DNA of 25,726 nt from Rhodosporidiobolus odoratus (GCA_034387635.1 JAOANU010000038.1:1-25726), one strand, 5' to 3'. Counted from the stretch's first letter, positions 9,489-21,053 are shown. Notes: generated from the sequence alone by a model not told the origin. Translations and numbers: made by a program.

Positions 9489-11407
9489 AGCGTTGAACCC
9501 CTGAAAGTAAGCTGAGCAGAGATCTCGCTAGCGATCAAGGGAAGTGATAGAGCAGACGAATGTTTGGCGGCCTCGCGAAGTTGCACCTGTAACGATCAAT
9601 TCGTAAGCAGCGCGGATGATGCTCACGAGGAAGAAAAAGTCAAGAACGGATCGGCGCTTGGACCCCAGCTTACCCGAGTCGGGTTAGGCTGTGGTCGGTG
9701 CAGCGCAAAGTGTGGCGCTGCTTCCGGCCGATACGAGAGAAGATCAAGGCGAGGCGAAAGGCGGGAAGAAGTCACCAAGAAGGTAGGCCATGCTTGGTAG
9801 GTCGCGCAACTGCGCGCCATCGAGCGCTTTGGTACACCAGCGTCTTGAGCCGCCTCACGTCCCCACCTGAGGAGTGCGGCGTGACAAAGGAGGCAAAGAA
9901 GCACCACGAATAGGAGGATAAGCGTCGGGAGAAGCCCGGCGAGCTTGATAGGGGTACACCCAAAGCGTGCTCTCCTGCGGCTTGCTGGCTTTGGAAGTAG
10001 CAGTCAAGCCGAATGCTGTATTACAACGTACTAGTAAGCGCAGTCCGAGTAACAAGCAAGGGAGAAGTACGCGCCAAATCGGCGGCGAACATGATCCAGC
10101 GGCAATCCTGCGGTGCTCAGTCGCTACAGGAGCCTTGTATCCCGAGCAGACCGATGTCGGAGATGTGTGTCCAGTTGGGCAGAGGTACGTGCGCTCTGGC
10201 GACCTCAATATTCGCATCGAGGACAAAGTGCGGTCCGACGAGGTGAAGGAGAATGGCAGTTGCAAGCTGAAGGGTTGGCAGACGACGTAGCGCACCCGGT
10301 GGCGTTGTTGCGTAAGCCGGTCTCCGTACTGCTGCATCTCTGACCTCGTATCTGATCCGCCGGTCGCCATTCCGGGCTGGCTCCTCTCCCTCGTCCTCCG
10401 AAGCCCATGGCATGCGGCGCGCTGGCGTGGTGGACGGCTTGGTGAGACTGTGCCGATGGGGTTCAAGCGAGGTACGGTCGGCCGCGTACTAACGGCAGAA
10501 ACGAGCAAAGCAAACAAGGCAGAGAACGAGAACTTCGAAAGAACTTGCGCCGAACGTCGAATGGAACAACTGCAATAAGGGTTGTTGCCTGCGCACCCTT
10601 CTGGAGTGGGGCCGGACGGAAGCCTTACTCTCATCCGAGTGAGAGTCTCGGCCAGCAAGGACAAAACGAGCAATGCGGATGTGCGAAGAACGCTTCTCGA
10701 CTAGAGCTCGCAGGTATCGAGAAGCTCGCGGGCGCTTAGGAGGAAGAGAGCTCGAGGAAGAGCCCGGTTCCTCAAGAGAGACTGCTTCTCCCAGACAACG
10801 GTCGGAGGACCATTCGCTCCTAGCTCTTCTCTTGCTCGTGCTCCTCACTCGCTTTCCACACTGCCCTCTTTGGGTGATTCTTTCGCTTCCCACCCGCCCG
10901 CCCAGCGAAAGAACACGGATCGCTCGAGACCTTTCTTTCCAACGTATACTGAGAAGCAACGCAAGCTCCCTTAACCAGAAAATTCTCACTACCCGGACGA
11001 TCTATCCTTCTAGTCCGTGAGCGTTGCCCAGGTCAGCTGCGTTGCATCCACCAGCAGTTTTCTTTCTTCCCGCCCGCCTCCCCGGATTGCCTCCCCAGCT
11101 TCGCTGCCCGGCCGCGCGCTTCAGTCCTTACGCCGGTCGGAGCAGCTCCGAGAGACGCCCACACAGGCTCTCCCACTCCCAAGCTACAACTCAGCCCAAC
11201 CTCTCTCTCGATCTTTCCTCTCCATCTCTCGCTCAACAAAGCTCAGACCCGAGGCGACTTCTCGACTAAGCGGATGTAGCCTCTTTCTGCAGGGGAGGGT
11301 AAGGAGGTGGTGCAGTACGATGCGCTACAGCGAGGAACAGCTACAACAGGAGACAACGTAGGGTACGGCTACATAAAACGAAATACGAAAAGAGAGAAAG
11401 TGTCTAG
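9489..11407. other. Long intergenic region: HSF promoter and GT90 3' flank
   Basis: About 1.9 kb without a supportable gene. It holds the promoter and leader of the minus-strand HSF gene and, at its high-coordinate end, the GT90 3' UTR. A 272-codon minus-strand open frame (10673-9855) and several of about 110 codons exist, but they have no recognisable domain, and chance open frames of this length are common at this GC content. The plus strand from about 10800 to 11270 is strikingly pyrimidine-rich. A two-unit heat-shock-element match (AGAAAATTCT) lies at 10978-10987. Confidence 0.5.
10978..10987. promoter_or_regulatory. Possible two-unit heat-shock element upstream of HSF gene
   Basis: AGAAAATTCT contains inverted GAA/TTC units with 2-nt spacing, the core HSF-binding pattern. 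It lies about 1.5 kb upstream of the HSF start codon in the only long promoter of the window. Functional elements usually need three units and I see only two, so autoregulation is only a suggestion. Confidence 0.2.
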
Positions 11408-14090
11408 TCAACCCTGCAAATCACCGCTCAAGTCGCCAGCGACTGGCTCATAGTCGTTGCCCGGGCCCTTCATCACCCTGGAGTATTCGAGAAGAAGGCG
11501 GAAGAGGTAGGCCTGCATGTCTTCCCACCTCCAGTGCGTTTCGGTCCACTTCTTCCCGGCCATGGCGATGCGTTCGGCGAGATCCTCGTGAGAGCCAGCG
11601 CCGTCGAAGGGAGAGCCTTTGAAGAATGCCATGATGGGGAAGAGGTCGGAGTAATCGATTTTCAGAGGGACGTAGCTGAGAGGGAAGGAAGGCAAAGTCA
11701 GTCGGTTGCCTCCATGGAGGTCAGATGTGGTGGGACTCACTGCACCCAAGGCTGGATCCGCTCGCTGTACCACTCGGGGAAAATGGTAGACTGTCGGGAA
11801 AGGAACGATTTAGCTTTATCTTCGACCCAGTGGCGCATAGAGATAGACTGACCTTGAGAACGAGGGTATTGCTGGCCATCAGACTGAGTAAAGCGAGAGC
11901 GAGAGAGCAGAGTCTAGTCAGTCTACATTCAGAGCAGAGGGGCGAACCTTGCTGGACAGAGCGCAGGGGACGGCGTGACGAGCAAGCCGGAGAAGCGGTA
12001 AAGAAAGATGGACAACTCACCGATGCATCCTCCCACTCCACCCATTTCCATCCACATCGATAACATACCTATACTCATTCTGATCCTCCACACTCATATA
12101 CCCATCCCACTCGAACTCGCTCTCGAACTTGGCGCAAGAAGCCTCACTGCCGCATTGTTGAGGGTGCCCGGCGAATTTGATGTCGAGGTATTCGTCGGCA
12201 AAGTCGAGAGCGGAGGCAGTGAGGGATTCGACGTTGCCCGGAGCTCCGGATCGGTCGTTGCGCGAGAAGGGAATGGTGATTTGGCCAGTCGAATGTGGGA
12301 CTACGGTTCGAAGGAAAACGTCAGCACGGCTTGATAGGTGGGAAAGCAACGGGTGAAGGCTTACTACGAGCAAGCCTGACACGCTGCGAATACTTCCGAG
12401 CATGCTCAAGACTAAGGTCGCTGCCAGTCGTGCTTCCTCGCCAGACTGCCCTATCCTGCTTCTTGTCCTGCCAGGCGGGGTCAGGGCCGACAGGGCGCTC
12501 GTATTGCTCTAGGGGCGGGAGGAGAAGATCCGAGTGGAGAGAGGTGGTGGAGAAGGAGAACATGGGAAAGAGGAGACCGGGGCGAGGGCCGTCCCTGCGC
12601 ACGGAAAATGGTCAGTCCCGGATATCGAGAGGAGGAGGCAGACAAAGCCCACCAAGCCGTGTAGCCGTGAATGGCTTGATTCTCGATGTGATAGCAGACG
12701 TCCATGGCCTTGACGTGATCGACGCCAATGAAAGAAGTGGTCTTGCTCGTCGGTTCCGCCTCCTTGCGCTCATCATATCGACCGGCTTCGCGCAGAGGCG
12801 ACTCAGGCGGGCAGGACAGAGACCAGCCGTCGTAAGACCAGTCCTCCTCGTAGGCAGCCATGTCGTCGAGGTCTGCAGTAAGGAAGTTTGGGAAGGTCAG
12901 CGGGGGAAAGAGGGAGAAGGGGCAACGAGCTTACATTCGCCAGCCCTGGCCGCCTCAATGTGTTGCTGCTTGTGCTCTGCGCCGAGTGTGATCCAAGGCA
13001 CGTCTTGACCTACGCATTTGAGCAAGGTGAATCAGCTCCGTTCGAACAGGTCGAACTCAAGAAAAAATGCGAGAGGACATGGCGCCTTACCCGTGATAGT
13101 AATGTTCAAATCCGGCAAGAACTCGCTAAACCCCTCCAGCAACCTGAGTATCTGATCCGCCCTATCATTCCCCTTCCTCATCGGTCCCTCCGCAGTGACC
13201 TTCCGCCCCCTTTCCTCGACCTTGATCGTCGCCGAATGCTGATGCAACCAGTATTCTTCTCCCCCAGTCGTGTTCTGCAACATCGCACTTCTCTCCTGCA
13301 AAATCTCGGGACGCAACGCGGCGTAAGGGAGTATCCGCTCATTGATGGAGTCGTATTCGTCGATGAGGGGGACGTTGTGCGAGACGGCGAAACGGTACCA
13401 GGCGTCGAAGCCTCGAGGAGGGGCGCGACCGTATCGTCTTTGGTACTGGGAGACGGCCTCTTCAAGCGTCTTGCTTTGTCGGGAGGTCTTAGCGGACCAG
13501 GCGGCGTTGGCTTGGGAGATGAGGTGGTGGATCGGATGGGGTTGGGGTGGAACAGAGGGAGAGTCGTTAAGAGAAGCGGTGGGACCAGCAGAGGAGGAAG
13601 CAGGAGGGAAGGCAGACACGGCGGGGTAAAGGAGTTCGCCGGCGTTCTCGGCGAAGACGAGTCGGGCGAAAGGGTCAGGGCAAGAGGCAATCCAAGGCAT
13701 GAGGCGACATCGTTGCTCCTTCGCCTTCGTCGCGACCTGCTTCACTTTGCTCCGGGCGGCCTTGACTACCGGTCGCTCTTGCTCCCTCCAAGCTACTCCC
13801 CCGACAGCGACGACGAAAAGGGCGAAATAGAGAATCTTGGTTGTCGAGCGGGCTTTCTGGCGAGCTGACCGGGAGAGTCGAGGGCCATTGAAGAAGGGCG
13901 AGGAGCTACCGATGGAGAAGGGGGAAGAAGGCGCGCTGAGGAGGGGGGAAGACTCGGAGCGAGCATTGTCGGGGGTTCCGGGAGGTGAGAAAGCGCGGGA
14001 GAAAGGGTCGTGAATGAACGCGTCGTTTTTCTCGTCGAAGACAGCGACGACGGCGTGGCGGCGCTCTGCGTGCTGAGGAAGATGAGGCAT
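11408..14090 (-). CDS. GT90 glycosyltransferase, CAP10/CXT1-like
   Basis: The family comprises Golgi type II membrane glycosyltransferases; in Cryptococcus the CAP10/CXT1 group adds beta-1,2-xylose to capsule glycans and glycolipids. Exons: 14090-13091, 13009-12935, 12872-12653, 12594-12365, 12300-12021, 11883-11853, 11790-11741 and 11675-11408, giving 717 residues, close to the roughly 690 of Cxt1. A Ser/Pro-rich cytosolic tail precedes one membrane segment (about 86-101, ILYFALFVVAVGGVAW). The lumenal part has the family landmarks DLNITITGQDVPW, a WSYDGWSLSCPPES segment, WRGSTTGSD, and a late FEWDGYMSVEDQNEYRYVIDVDGNGWSGR spread over 12117-12022 (typical GT90 nucleotide-sugar-side motif), then a closing FPEWYSERIQPWVHYVPLK. 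Donor and acceptor sugars cannot be told from sequence; xylosyl transfer is inference. Confidence 0.88.
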
Positions 14091-14887
14091 GACGAGGACA
14101 GAGGAAGACTGGAAAAGGAGTGTCGGCTAGCGGTCCGAGCGAACAAGGTGTATCAACGGCTACAGTCAAGAGCCTCGAAGATCGTGCAAATGGATAGTGT
14201 AGGTGAGAACGGAAGAAAGAGAACCCCAAGCCCAAGAGAAAGTGTCCCGAAGATGCCACGGAGAGTCGGAGGCGGAGGAGGTTCATGCGTCGGATCTGCC
14301 ACAAAAGGGGGTCTTGAACCCGAATCAACGGAGCGAAGACACAACGCCGAAACCCGCGCGTGCGGGTCCTCCATAACAAGAATGGCCGACCTGCGCCTGC
14401 CCGGCCGGGATGACCTTGTCAATCCGGTCGGTGTCTTCCCCTTGAGTTTCGGATCTGAGGTTGTTCTTGACTACGAAACACTGTTCATGCCCCGGCTGCC
14501 GAAGCGGAAGCCGGGCAAAGTGTGAGACTGCCATGCAAAGGAGAGAGACCTTGTCAGTCTGCCGAGGAAAAAGAGGCGGACCCGGCTAAAATGATCTCGC
14601 ACATTGTCCTCCTTCTCCTCATGATAAATATCGGACGGTGAATTTGCGCCAAGCAATTTCTTAGGCTTGCACGTTTGGGCGAGGATCCGAGAAAAGTCAT
14701 ACAAAGTTAGCAGGAAGGTCGCAATAACCCTCCACACCGAATTAATTCCCGCAAGTCTCCAAGAGACGATGCCACAAGCTCACCATAAGAAGCGCAGGAT
14801 GAGTCGGTGGCCGAGCGCCGACTCTTCGTGTGGCTGTAAGAGGATTGCAAAACATGGAAATACACGCACACCCAAAGAGAAAACTCA
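14091..14887. other. Intergenic region: peptidase 3' flank and GT90 promoter
   Basis: About 800 bp between two tandem minus-strand genes. It should hold the GT90 promoter next to 14090 and the peptidase 3' UTR next to 14888. The minus strand just upstream of 14090 is CT-rich, as expected of a fungal leader. Open frames up to about 170 codons show no family features. I see no RNA gene or repeat. Confidence 0.5.
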
Positions 14888-17800
14888 TTACACCCGCTTC
14901 TCTGTCCGCTCTCCAGCGGTCATCCTCCACCTTTGCTTAGTACGACCACCTTCGCCCCAGTGCTCGAGTAGCTGTACATAGCCCGGGTCAGGAATGAACG
15001 ACCGTGAGAAAATCGAGATTAGTAGGTGGGAAGAGGTCGAGAGGGAAATGCGAATTTCGGAACGCACCAATTCTTCCAACCAAGCCATCAACTCCCAGTA
15101 AGCGTTTCTGGTCGAGATAGAGTGGTCCGAGTCCGTAAACATACGAAGGTGGAAGTTCCTGCGCGCGATAAATCAAGTCCAGGTAGGGTTGCCGCCGGAC
15201 GGAGCGGGACGTGAGGTAGGAAGCGCGAAAATGCGGCGCCAATTGAGGAAGAGGGATAAGTCGTGGACAAACAAAGCCGGGAACGAGCGGGATGGAAAGA
15301 GGCGTAGTGTCGTAAGAGAGTGGGAGAAAAGAAGGGGTGAGTCATTTGCGTTTCTCACGGGATCTGAAGGGAGATGGGCGAGAGATCGTATGCTGCTGCT
15401 GGTCAAGGGAGGACGTACCGTACGCCAGCTATGGTAAACCGGTCCAGTAGATTAAATGTGTTTTGTGCATGAACATTGTCGTCGCCGGTTCTGTGGAAAG
15501 ACATCGTCAGTTAGTCGAGGCTTCGGGAGCCTTAGAAACGTCCACCGAGCTACACATCGGCCTCGAAGTGCAGCTCGCAAAGGAAAACGCACCCATGAGC
15601 CAACGCAAACGTCACGTCCTTCTGCAAAAACCCGTCCGTACGATGCACGCTCGAGTTTCGATACCCCGCTGGGTTGAGCTCCGGAGTAGACATGTAGCGT
15701 TCGGTGTAGATCGAGTCATCTGCAGGTCAGGTGAGGGACGTAGATTAGCCTTGTTTTGCGAAGGTGAAGGAAGGATTCGAGGAGAGGACGTGCAATAGCG
15801 CCAATCCTGCATGCATGCACGTAGAGCCGTCAGCGTCGCGGTAAAAGAGCGGATAGAACGACTCTGATGCAAGAGTGGACGAGGTACGTACCGTGACAGG
15901 CGCAACCGCCATACCAAGCGAGAACAAACTCGAGTTGGTCTCGATAACCTTGGTAGTAAGGAATCCTCCATACGACTGCGCGAAGTTTCCATCAGCACGG
16001 ACTCAAGAAGAGGTAGCTTCAAGTAAGCCGTGCCCCTCCGCACAAAACGAAAAAAGCGACGCAGGAGATTGTCCCACGGTTAGGCAAGAGAACGCACCCA
16101 TCCCCAAATCCCCACCCTCCCTCTATCAACCCACCTATTGTTGTCCCCATATTTCCTCACCGCCTCAACCACATCCCGACTCTCAACCTCCCCCAGCCGT
16201 CCTCTAACCGTCGTCCGAAACTTCCTCCCCCTGAACCCCGTTCCTCGACCGTCGATGCGGAGGATTATGTAGCCGTGGTTGAGTGTGAGGTAGTGGTGCC
16301 AATCGCGGGTGAAGCGGTGGGTTATGGTTTGCGAGTTGGGACCGCCGTAGCTGTTTACGGAAGCGGGGGGGAGGAGCGGGAGACAAAGTCAAGATTAATG
16401 AGGCCAGAACACAATAAATAGCAGCGAGAGGGAGAGAAAGAGGTGAGCGAAGGTCAAGCGTACACCTGAACCAAAACCGGATACTTAGTCCTCCCACTCA
16501 AATCCATATTCGGCGGTCGAATCTCCATCGCATTCACCTCGACCATCTCTTCTTTCTTCGTGTTCTTGCCGTTGCCGTTGCCGTTGCCATTGCCATTTCC
16601 ACCGACTGGAACGGCGATAGTCGAGTAAACGAGCTGAGCGTGCTGATACTCCTTGTCGAGAGCGGCGAGGTCGGCGTTATCAGCGAGGGTGAGGGTGTAC
16701 TCTGCGCGCGCAAATGTAGAGGAGGCGGGGATAAGCTGGAGACCTGCCAAGATCTAAAAACTGGCAGACGTACTGTCATCCTCCACCTTTCGCAACCTCT
16801 GCCTCGGCACGTCCAATCCCTCATAACTCTCCACGAACCATCCCCCTCTGGCTGAAAAACTCGCAGTGTACCACACGCCTCCTGCTCCTGCTCCTCCTTC
16901 TTCTTCTTGATTGCCTTGTTTCAAGGCGGTGGCGGTGGCGGTGGCGGTGGCGTTTGCGGTGAGTTGTACTGGTTCGATCGGGCCCGAGGCGCGCAGCGTG
17001 GTGAGGTCCGCCTGAGAGCGGGGGAGAGCAATGCGGAGGACATGGCGTGAAGTTGAGGGTCGGGCAGCGAGGATGTACCTACAGGCGACAGCAGTCAGCT
17101 TAGTGCGCCGAAGCCGCATACAAAGCCCGGGAGAGTGAGAGGCGTACGCAAAACCTCGTTCAGCACCCACCGAAAGTACCTTTCCATCTATTTCCCACTC
17201 TCCCCCGGTGAGCCAAACCGGCTCTTGGTTTTCCTCACTCCCGGTTACTTTCGCACTCGATGCCGAAACCGGCTCCGAAGGGAAGGGAAAGAAAGCGATC
17301 TGCATGAACCCGTCTTTGTTGGGGAGGATGTCGAGGTACCCTTGAGGAAGGGTGGGGATTGGGGCGGTCGTAGCCGACGTGAAAGCGGAAGGAATTGGCA
17401 GTAGAGGGTGGATGTTCTGTACCTGCACAAGGAATCCGAACGAGGACAAGCGGGTCTTAGAGGAAAGCCCGAGCAGACGAGCTCTGCAGGAAAAAGTACA
17501 TGGAAACGCACCGATTCAGCCCACCCGCCATCCCTCTCTACCCAATCCGTCTCTCTCACGGTCCTCCCCCTGATCTGTCCCCCCTCCCCTCCCACCCCAG
17601 TCCCAGTCCCGACCTCAAACCACCCAACCCTCTCAACTCTCGCATCCCTCCCCGTCTGTTTAACGACCATCTCGGCCTCGCCGACCCAAGCCACTTCACT
17701 GATAATGTTGTCTTGAGGTGGGAAGGGTTTGTCGAGAGTTAGGAGGGAGAGGGAGGAGAGGACTGAGGGGGAGAGGGTGCTTGATTGGGAGGAGGAAGAG

Positions 17801-19591
17801 GAGGAAGAGGTCGGGAAAGAGGGGCGGGATGGGGAGGACAGGTAGGAAGAGAGAGAGAAGAGGTGAAGGGTCACGAAGGGATTAGGGTAACCCGCCTGTG
17901 ATTCGTTTCGCCTCCTCGAGATGTCAGCACTCTGGACCGTGACGACGAAGAGACTGAAAGAACTAGGAAGTGGGAAACGTCGCACCTTGGGGTACCGAAT
18001 CGCCATCTTACTCGGATACGCATCCGCCGCTCCCTCTCGACTGTATTCATCCCCTCTAGTGTTGTAGACCGGGACATCATAAGTTGGTACAGAAGTCTCG
18101 TTAAAACTGAGGAAAGCGATATGAGACGAGGTAGGGGAGAACCAGAGGGCGCGAGAATCGGAGAAGACCTGGAGGGTTCAGATCTCGGTCAGGCATTGAG
18201 GATCAGAAAAAGGAAGATTGGGGCGCATGCGGACAAAAGAAGGATGAACAGAATAGGAACAGCGTACCTCCTCCTCATATACCCAATCACAAACTCCATT
18301 GAACCGATCAGCCCCACCGTCATTCGTGACCCTGACCGTCCTCTTCCCGAGCGCCTCCAAGCCCTCTCCCTTACTTGTAGCCTCGAATGCCTCGTCTACC
18401 AGAGAAGCCGGGAGGACGTAGAGATCGTTCTGGTGGACGAAGGCGAGGGAATGGGCGGTAGGGGACAGGACGGCGAGGGAGAGAGCAGGGGGAAGATCCG
18501 AGGGAGAGGATTGATCCGAAGGGTGGAGGGGCAGGGTCAGAGGAGGGGAGACGCGGTGCAGGTGGTAGGATGAGAGCGAAGAGTGGCGCCATTGCTGTGG
18601 CAGTTGATTGACGATCCGATTAGACCAATGGAAACGGAGGGCTAACGGGCGGAACCAGCCCAGGGAAAGATAAGTCAAGAGGGCAGGTGTACGAACCTTC
18701 TCCCTACCAACGCTCAACAGCACATACTCCAAGTCGGCCGAGATGGTAAACTCGTCATAGTCGATCTCTAAATCATCTCCGTTGACGAGGACCCTTGTAG
18801 CATTCTCTGCCAGCGAAGTGAGCGCGATCGAGCCGTCCTCTAGGCGTTGCGAAAAGGTGCCGTCTGGCGCTGCAGTCACCCATCGAGGGTCAGTAGCTGC
18901 CTTTCGGGGTTTCAGATGGTGGGAGGTGTGAGGGACAACGTACCCGCACCACCGACCCAGTCCAACGCAACCCGCTCGGCATACCATGTCCCATTCTTGA
19001 TCTCTTCCAGGCTGAGCTTCTTGAGGCCCTTGCCGTCGAAGCGGTGCAGGTGTACCGCGCCAGTGGGCTCGAGAAGACGGGTGTACAGAGTGTGCAGGAG
19101 GGGAAAGAGGAGAAGCAGGGCGGGAAGGAGAAGGACGAGAAAGAGGACGCGGCGGGTGCGCTACCGAGTTGGTATACGAGGTCAGCCTTGCCTCGACATT
19201 GCAACGAGAGAGAGAGAGAGCAACGTACCTGTGGTCTCTTCCCGTCAACTCCAGCCTCAAGGTCTGCCCCTTCAGCCAGTAAGCCATCGCGTTCCCGTTT
19301 CCCCACCTCGCCGTACGCATCGTCGTCGTCGTCGTCCCTGGCATACTCGAGAAACTCTGTACTCGCCCGTCCAGCGGTGATGGAGCTTGCTTCGCTCATG
19401 CTAGCCGCGTCGTCGTCGTCGCCTCGTTCGTTGGTCGCGTTGCGATGCGAGGTTGACAGGAGGGGTTGATCGAAGGGTTCCGGGATGAGGAAAGGTGGAG
19501 GTGGTCGGAGTGGGTGTACAGGGCGAAGTGCAGGTAGTATATCTGACTCTGATAAGGCTACTTGGCTTGATACAGGAGAGTACGGCGCCAT
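14888..19591 (-). CDS. S9B dipeptidyl aminopeptidase (DPP4/STE13/DAP2 type)
   Basis: This serine peptidase removes N-terminal X-Pro/X-Ala dipeptides; fungal relatives sit in the late Golgi (Ste13) or vacuole (Dap2). Exons: 19591-19229, 19160-18944, 18869-18697, 18594-18268, 18168-17986, 17895-17512, 17422-17148, 17078-16774, 16743-16464, 16350-16098, 15975-15892, 15806-15794, 15719-15593, 15490-15419, 15158-15068, 14971-14888, giving 1076 residues. An acidic cytosolic tail precedes a signal anchor (about 126-143). The beta-propeller carries the substrate-binding Glu motif DWVYEEEV (about 354-361). The hydrolase domain has the nucleophile in GWSYGG (Ser 921), Asp in GTGDDNVH (about 998) and His in DSDHSIS (about 1031), so the triad is complete. 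It is longer than the usual 800-930 because of Ser-rich, Asn-Gly and Ala-Thr inserts. An intron splits GW from SYGG; exon 12 is 13 nt and is followed by a GC-AG intron. Ste13 versus Dap2 role is not decidable. Confidence 0.92.
15720..15793 (-). other. GC-AG intron after a 13-nt micro-exon in the peptidase gene
   Basis: Exon 12 (15806-15794) encodes DWRY plus one base. The following 74-nt intron begins GCACGT instead of GTACGT and ends CTGCAG. Using this GC donor restores [14 protein letters not shown], the conserved DPP4-family sequence. The nearest GT donor (four bases downstream, within CACGTCC) leads to an in-frame stop after the same acceptor. Confidence 0.75.
16565..16600. repeat. Hexanucleotide coding repeat (Asn-Gly) in the peptidase gene
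   Basis: A tandem of about five GCCGTT-like hexamers (plus strand) encodes an alternating Asn-Gly run in the minus-strand peptidase. The repeat is a multiple of three, so copy changes keep frame. A similar Ala-Thr hexamer run lies at about 16926-16955 in the same gene. Confidence 0.8.
16926..16955. repeat. Hexanucleotide coding repeat (Ala-Thr) in the peptidase gene
   Basis: Tandem GGCGGT-like hexamers on the plus strand encode an Ala-Thr run on the minus strand, between the beta-propeller and the hydrolase domain. Repeat slippage would lengthen or shorten a loop without breaking frame. Confidence 0.75.
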
Positions 19592-20339
19592 CTCGCTCGT
19601 GTCGCGTTCAACACGAGACTCGGGGCGGAGTTGACGACAACGGCTTGAGACTTGAAGCTGATTTGACGGCTGCAAGTATAGAATGACTTTTGGATGCTCG
19701 AGTTGGCCACTAGCACAGCAAGCTGAGATCGACAGTCGGATAAGGAAGAAATCAGTTCAAGTTGTCTCTCTTCCTCCTCGTCCTCCGTCTGCTGCATCAC
19801 CGTTACACTCGTACACCCGTACAGACACCCGTATCGCCCTTGTACACCCCTAGCTACCGCTGCACGCGCGCCCTCCGTCAACAGTCGCCGATTCGCCCGT
19901 CTCGCCCGTCCTGCAATATGAACCTAAATAAGCCTACGAGCTACGACCATCGATGGACGCAACGCAGCAGGACAAAAACGACATCAACAGCCGTCGAAAC
20001 GCAGTCCACTCATAGTACGTGCTCGAGACCGCGTCGCAGAAACGGCTGTGCAGAATGCTGGACCAAGAACCGCAGGTTGAGAACGGCAGGCGTACACCTC
20101 TACCTCACCGTTCGTGCATTGAGCTCAGGCGGACGTCCGCGACGCCTGCAACTACAGGAGCCGGTCAAGAATGAACAGGTTGCATCGTTGTTGGTCGGCC
20201 TCGGCTGAACAGCAAACACCTCGAGTCAGGCTCTCTAATCCCCAATTTACCCGGTGGTCCACTCACAGAGACAGTACCGTCAGCCTAAGGTGCATGATGT
20301 GCCCTTCTGGTAAGAGGAGGCGAATGCGGCCGCTCCTGC
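19592..20339. other. Peptidase promoter and upstream region
   Basis: About 750 bp upstream of the peptidase start. It should hold its promoter and leader. A stretch with repeated TACACCC/GTACACCC-like words occurs around 19800-19850. Short open frames on the plus strand have no recognisable features. No gene is supported. Confidence 0.45.
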
Positions 20340-20545
20340 GCCTTTCTCTTTTCTTCCGTGACACTTCTCTGATCGAGTGCTACCGCCTTTCCCATGGTCT
20401 CCTCCGTCCCCACTCGACTCTCGCTAAGAGTCGATGTCATGCCCACTAGCGCGCCCTCAATAGCTCAGGAGCTTCGCAGGGTCTTCCAGATGACCGTCTC
20501 GATTGTTCGTTGTCTGCGGACGTTCGACCTTGGCTTGCTGTTATT
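20340..20545 (+). repeat. Decayed fragment of the repeat element's outer part
   Basis: The stretch from about 20340 to 20450 resembles 23028-23138 of the right copy: shared blocks include CTCTTTTCTTCCGTGAC, TACCGCCTTT and a CACTC-AACT-AAGTCG-TCATGCC pattern. Farther on, GACCTTGGCT at about 20527 matches the word at about 23206. Identity is clearly lower than between the two main copies, and the rest of the element is missing. It lies in the same orientation as the right copy, so it looks like an older relict. Confidence 0.6.
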
Positions 20546-20807
20546 AATGATCGGGGTATTGCTTGCAGTAGGTGGACGCCGATGACGATTGATGGGGCGG
20601 TCCCTGTAGTGGCACGGTAACGGATGCGGATTCGAGGGAAGGAGAGAATCGCGGCTGGCAGTGACATTCTTGCTTTTCGCCGAAGCCTAGCGATTATACC
20701 TCGATCAAAGCTCTGAAGACCAGTCCTGCCCTGAGTAACGGGGACTACTCCTGAAGACGTCGCGATCCTCTCCTCATGAGGAAGTGAACCCAGCCGCGCC
20801 TTCGCTA
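20546..20807. other. Unassigned sequence before the poly-G run
   Basis: Nothing recognisable. Short words such as CTGAAGAC recur (about 20715 and 20751), but I could not build a convincing small RNA or tRNA structure. Confidence 0.35.

Positions 20808-20854
<47 letters not shown>
20808..20854 (+). repeat. Homopolymer run of 47 G
   Basis: Forty-seven consecutive G residues, ending about 24 bp before the edge of the right repeat copy. Runs this long are rare in fungal genomes. The run could be a real unstable tract at an insertion junction, or a sequencing or gap-filling artefact. Confidence 0.95.
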
Positions 20855-20855
<1 letters not shown>

Positions 20856-20931
20856 TTGGACGATCTGCCGGGCTGCGCGGCGGTGCTCGGAGACTCCTCG
20901 GAGTCGCACTAATTACTCCGCGGCCTCTTTC

Positions 20932-20935
<4 letters not shown>

Positions 20936-20967
<32 letters not shown>
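20936..20967 (+). repeat. CT microsatellite in right repeat copy
   Basis: A nearly perfect CT dinucleotide run of about 32 nt lies upstream of the repeat-borne gene. The left copy has a shorter version at the same site. Confidence 0.9.
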
Positions 20968-20969
<2 letters not shown>

Positions 20970-21053
20970 TGTCTTCCTTCGCTTTCTCTCTTGAACCCCT
21001 CCGTTGGACTTTGCCTTGTATCGCGGCACCGAAGACCTAACTCCGGCTGCTCA

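Noticed and set aside
9855..10673. 272-codon open frame on the minus strand upstream of HSF.
   Set aside because: No domain, no conserved motif, mixed composition. It probably reflects chance openness in GC-rich DNA or the HSF leader.
10489..11361. Several open frames of 110-166 codons on both strands (for example 10489-10989 and 11017-11361).
   Set aside because: Low-complexity Arg/Ser/Leu-rich translations typical of non-coding GC-rich sequence; no splice pattern or family match.
13178..13690. Long open frames antisense to GT90 and other genes (for example 12888-13868 plus).
   Set aside because: They are shadows of the well-supported minus-strand exons and show no independent motifs.
20546..20807. 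Possible box C/D small RNA (GATGACGATTGATG and CTGA words).
   Set aside because: No paired terminal stem and no correctly spaced C, D', C', D set.
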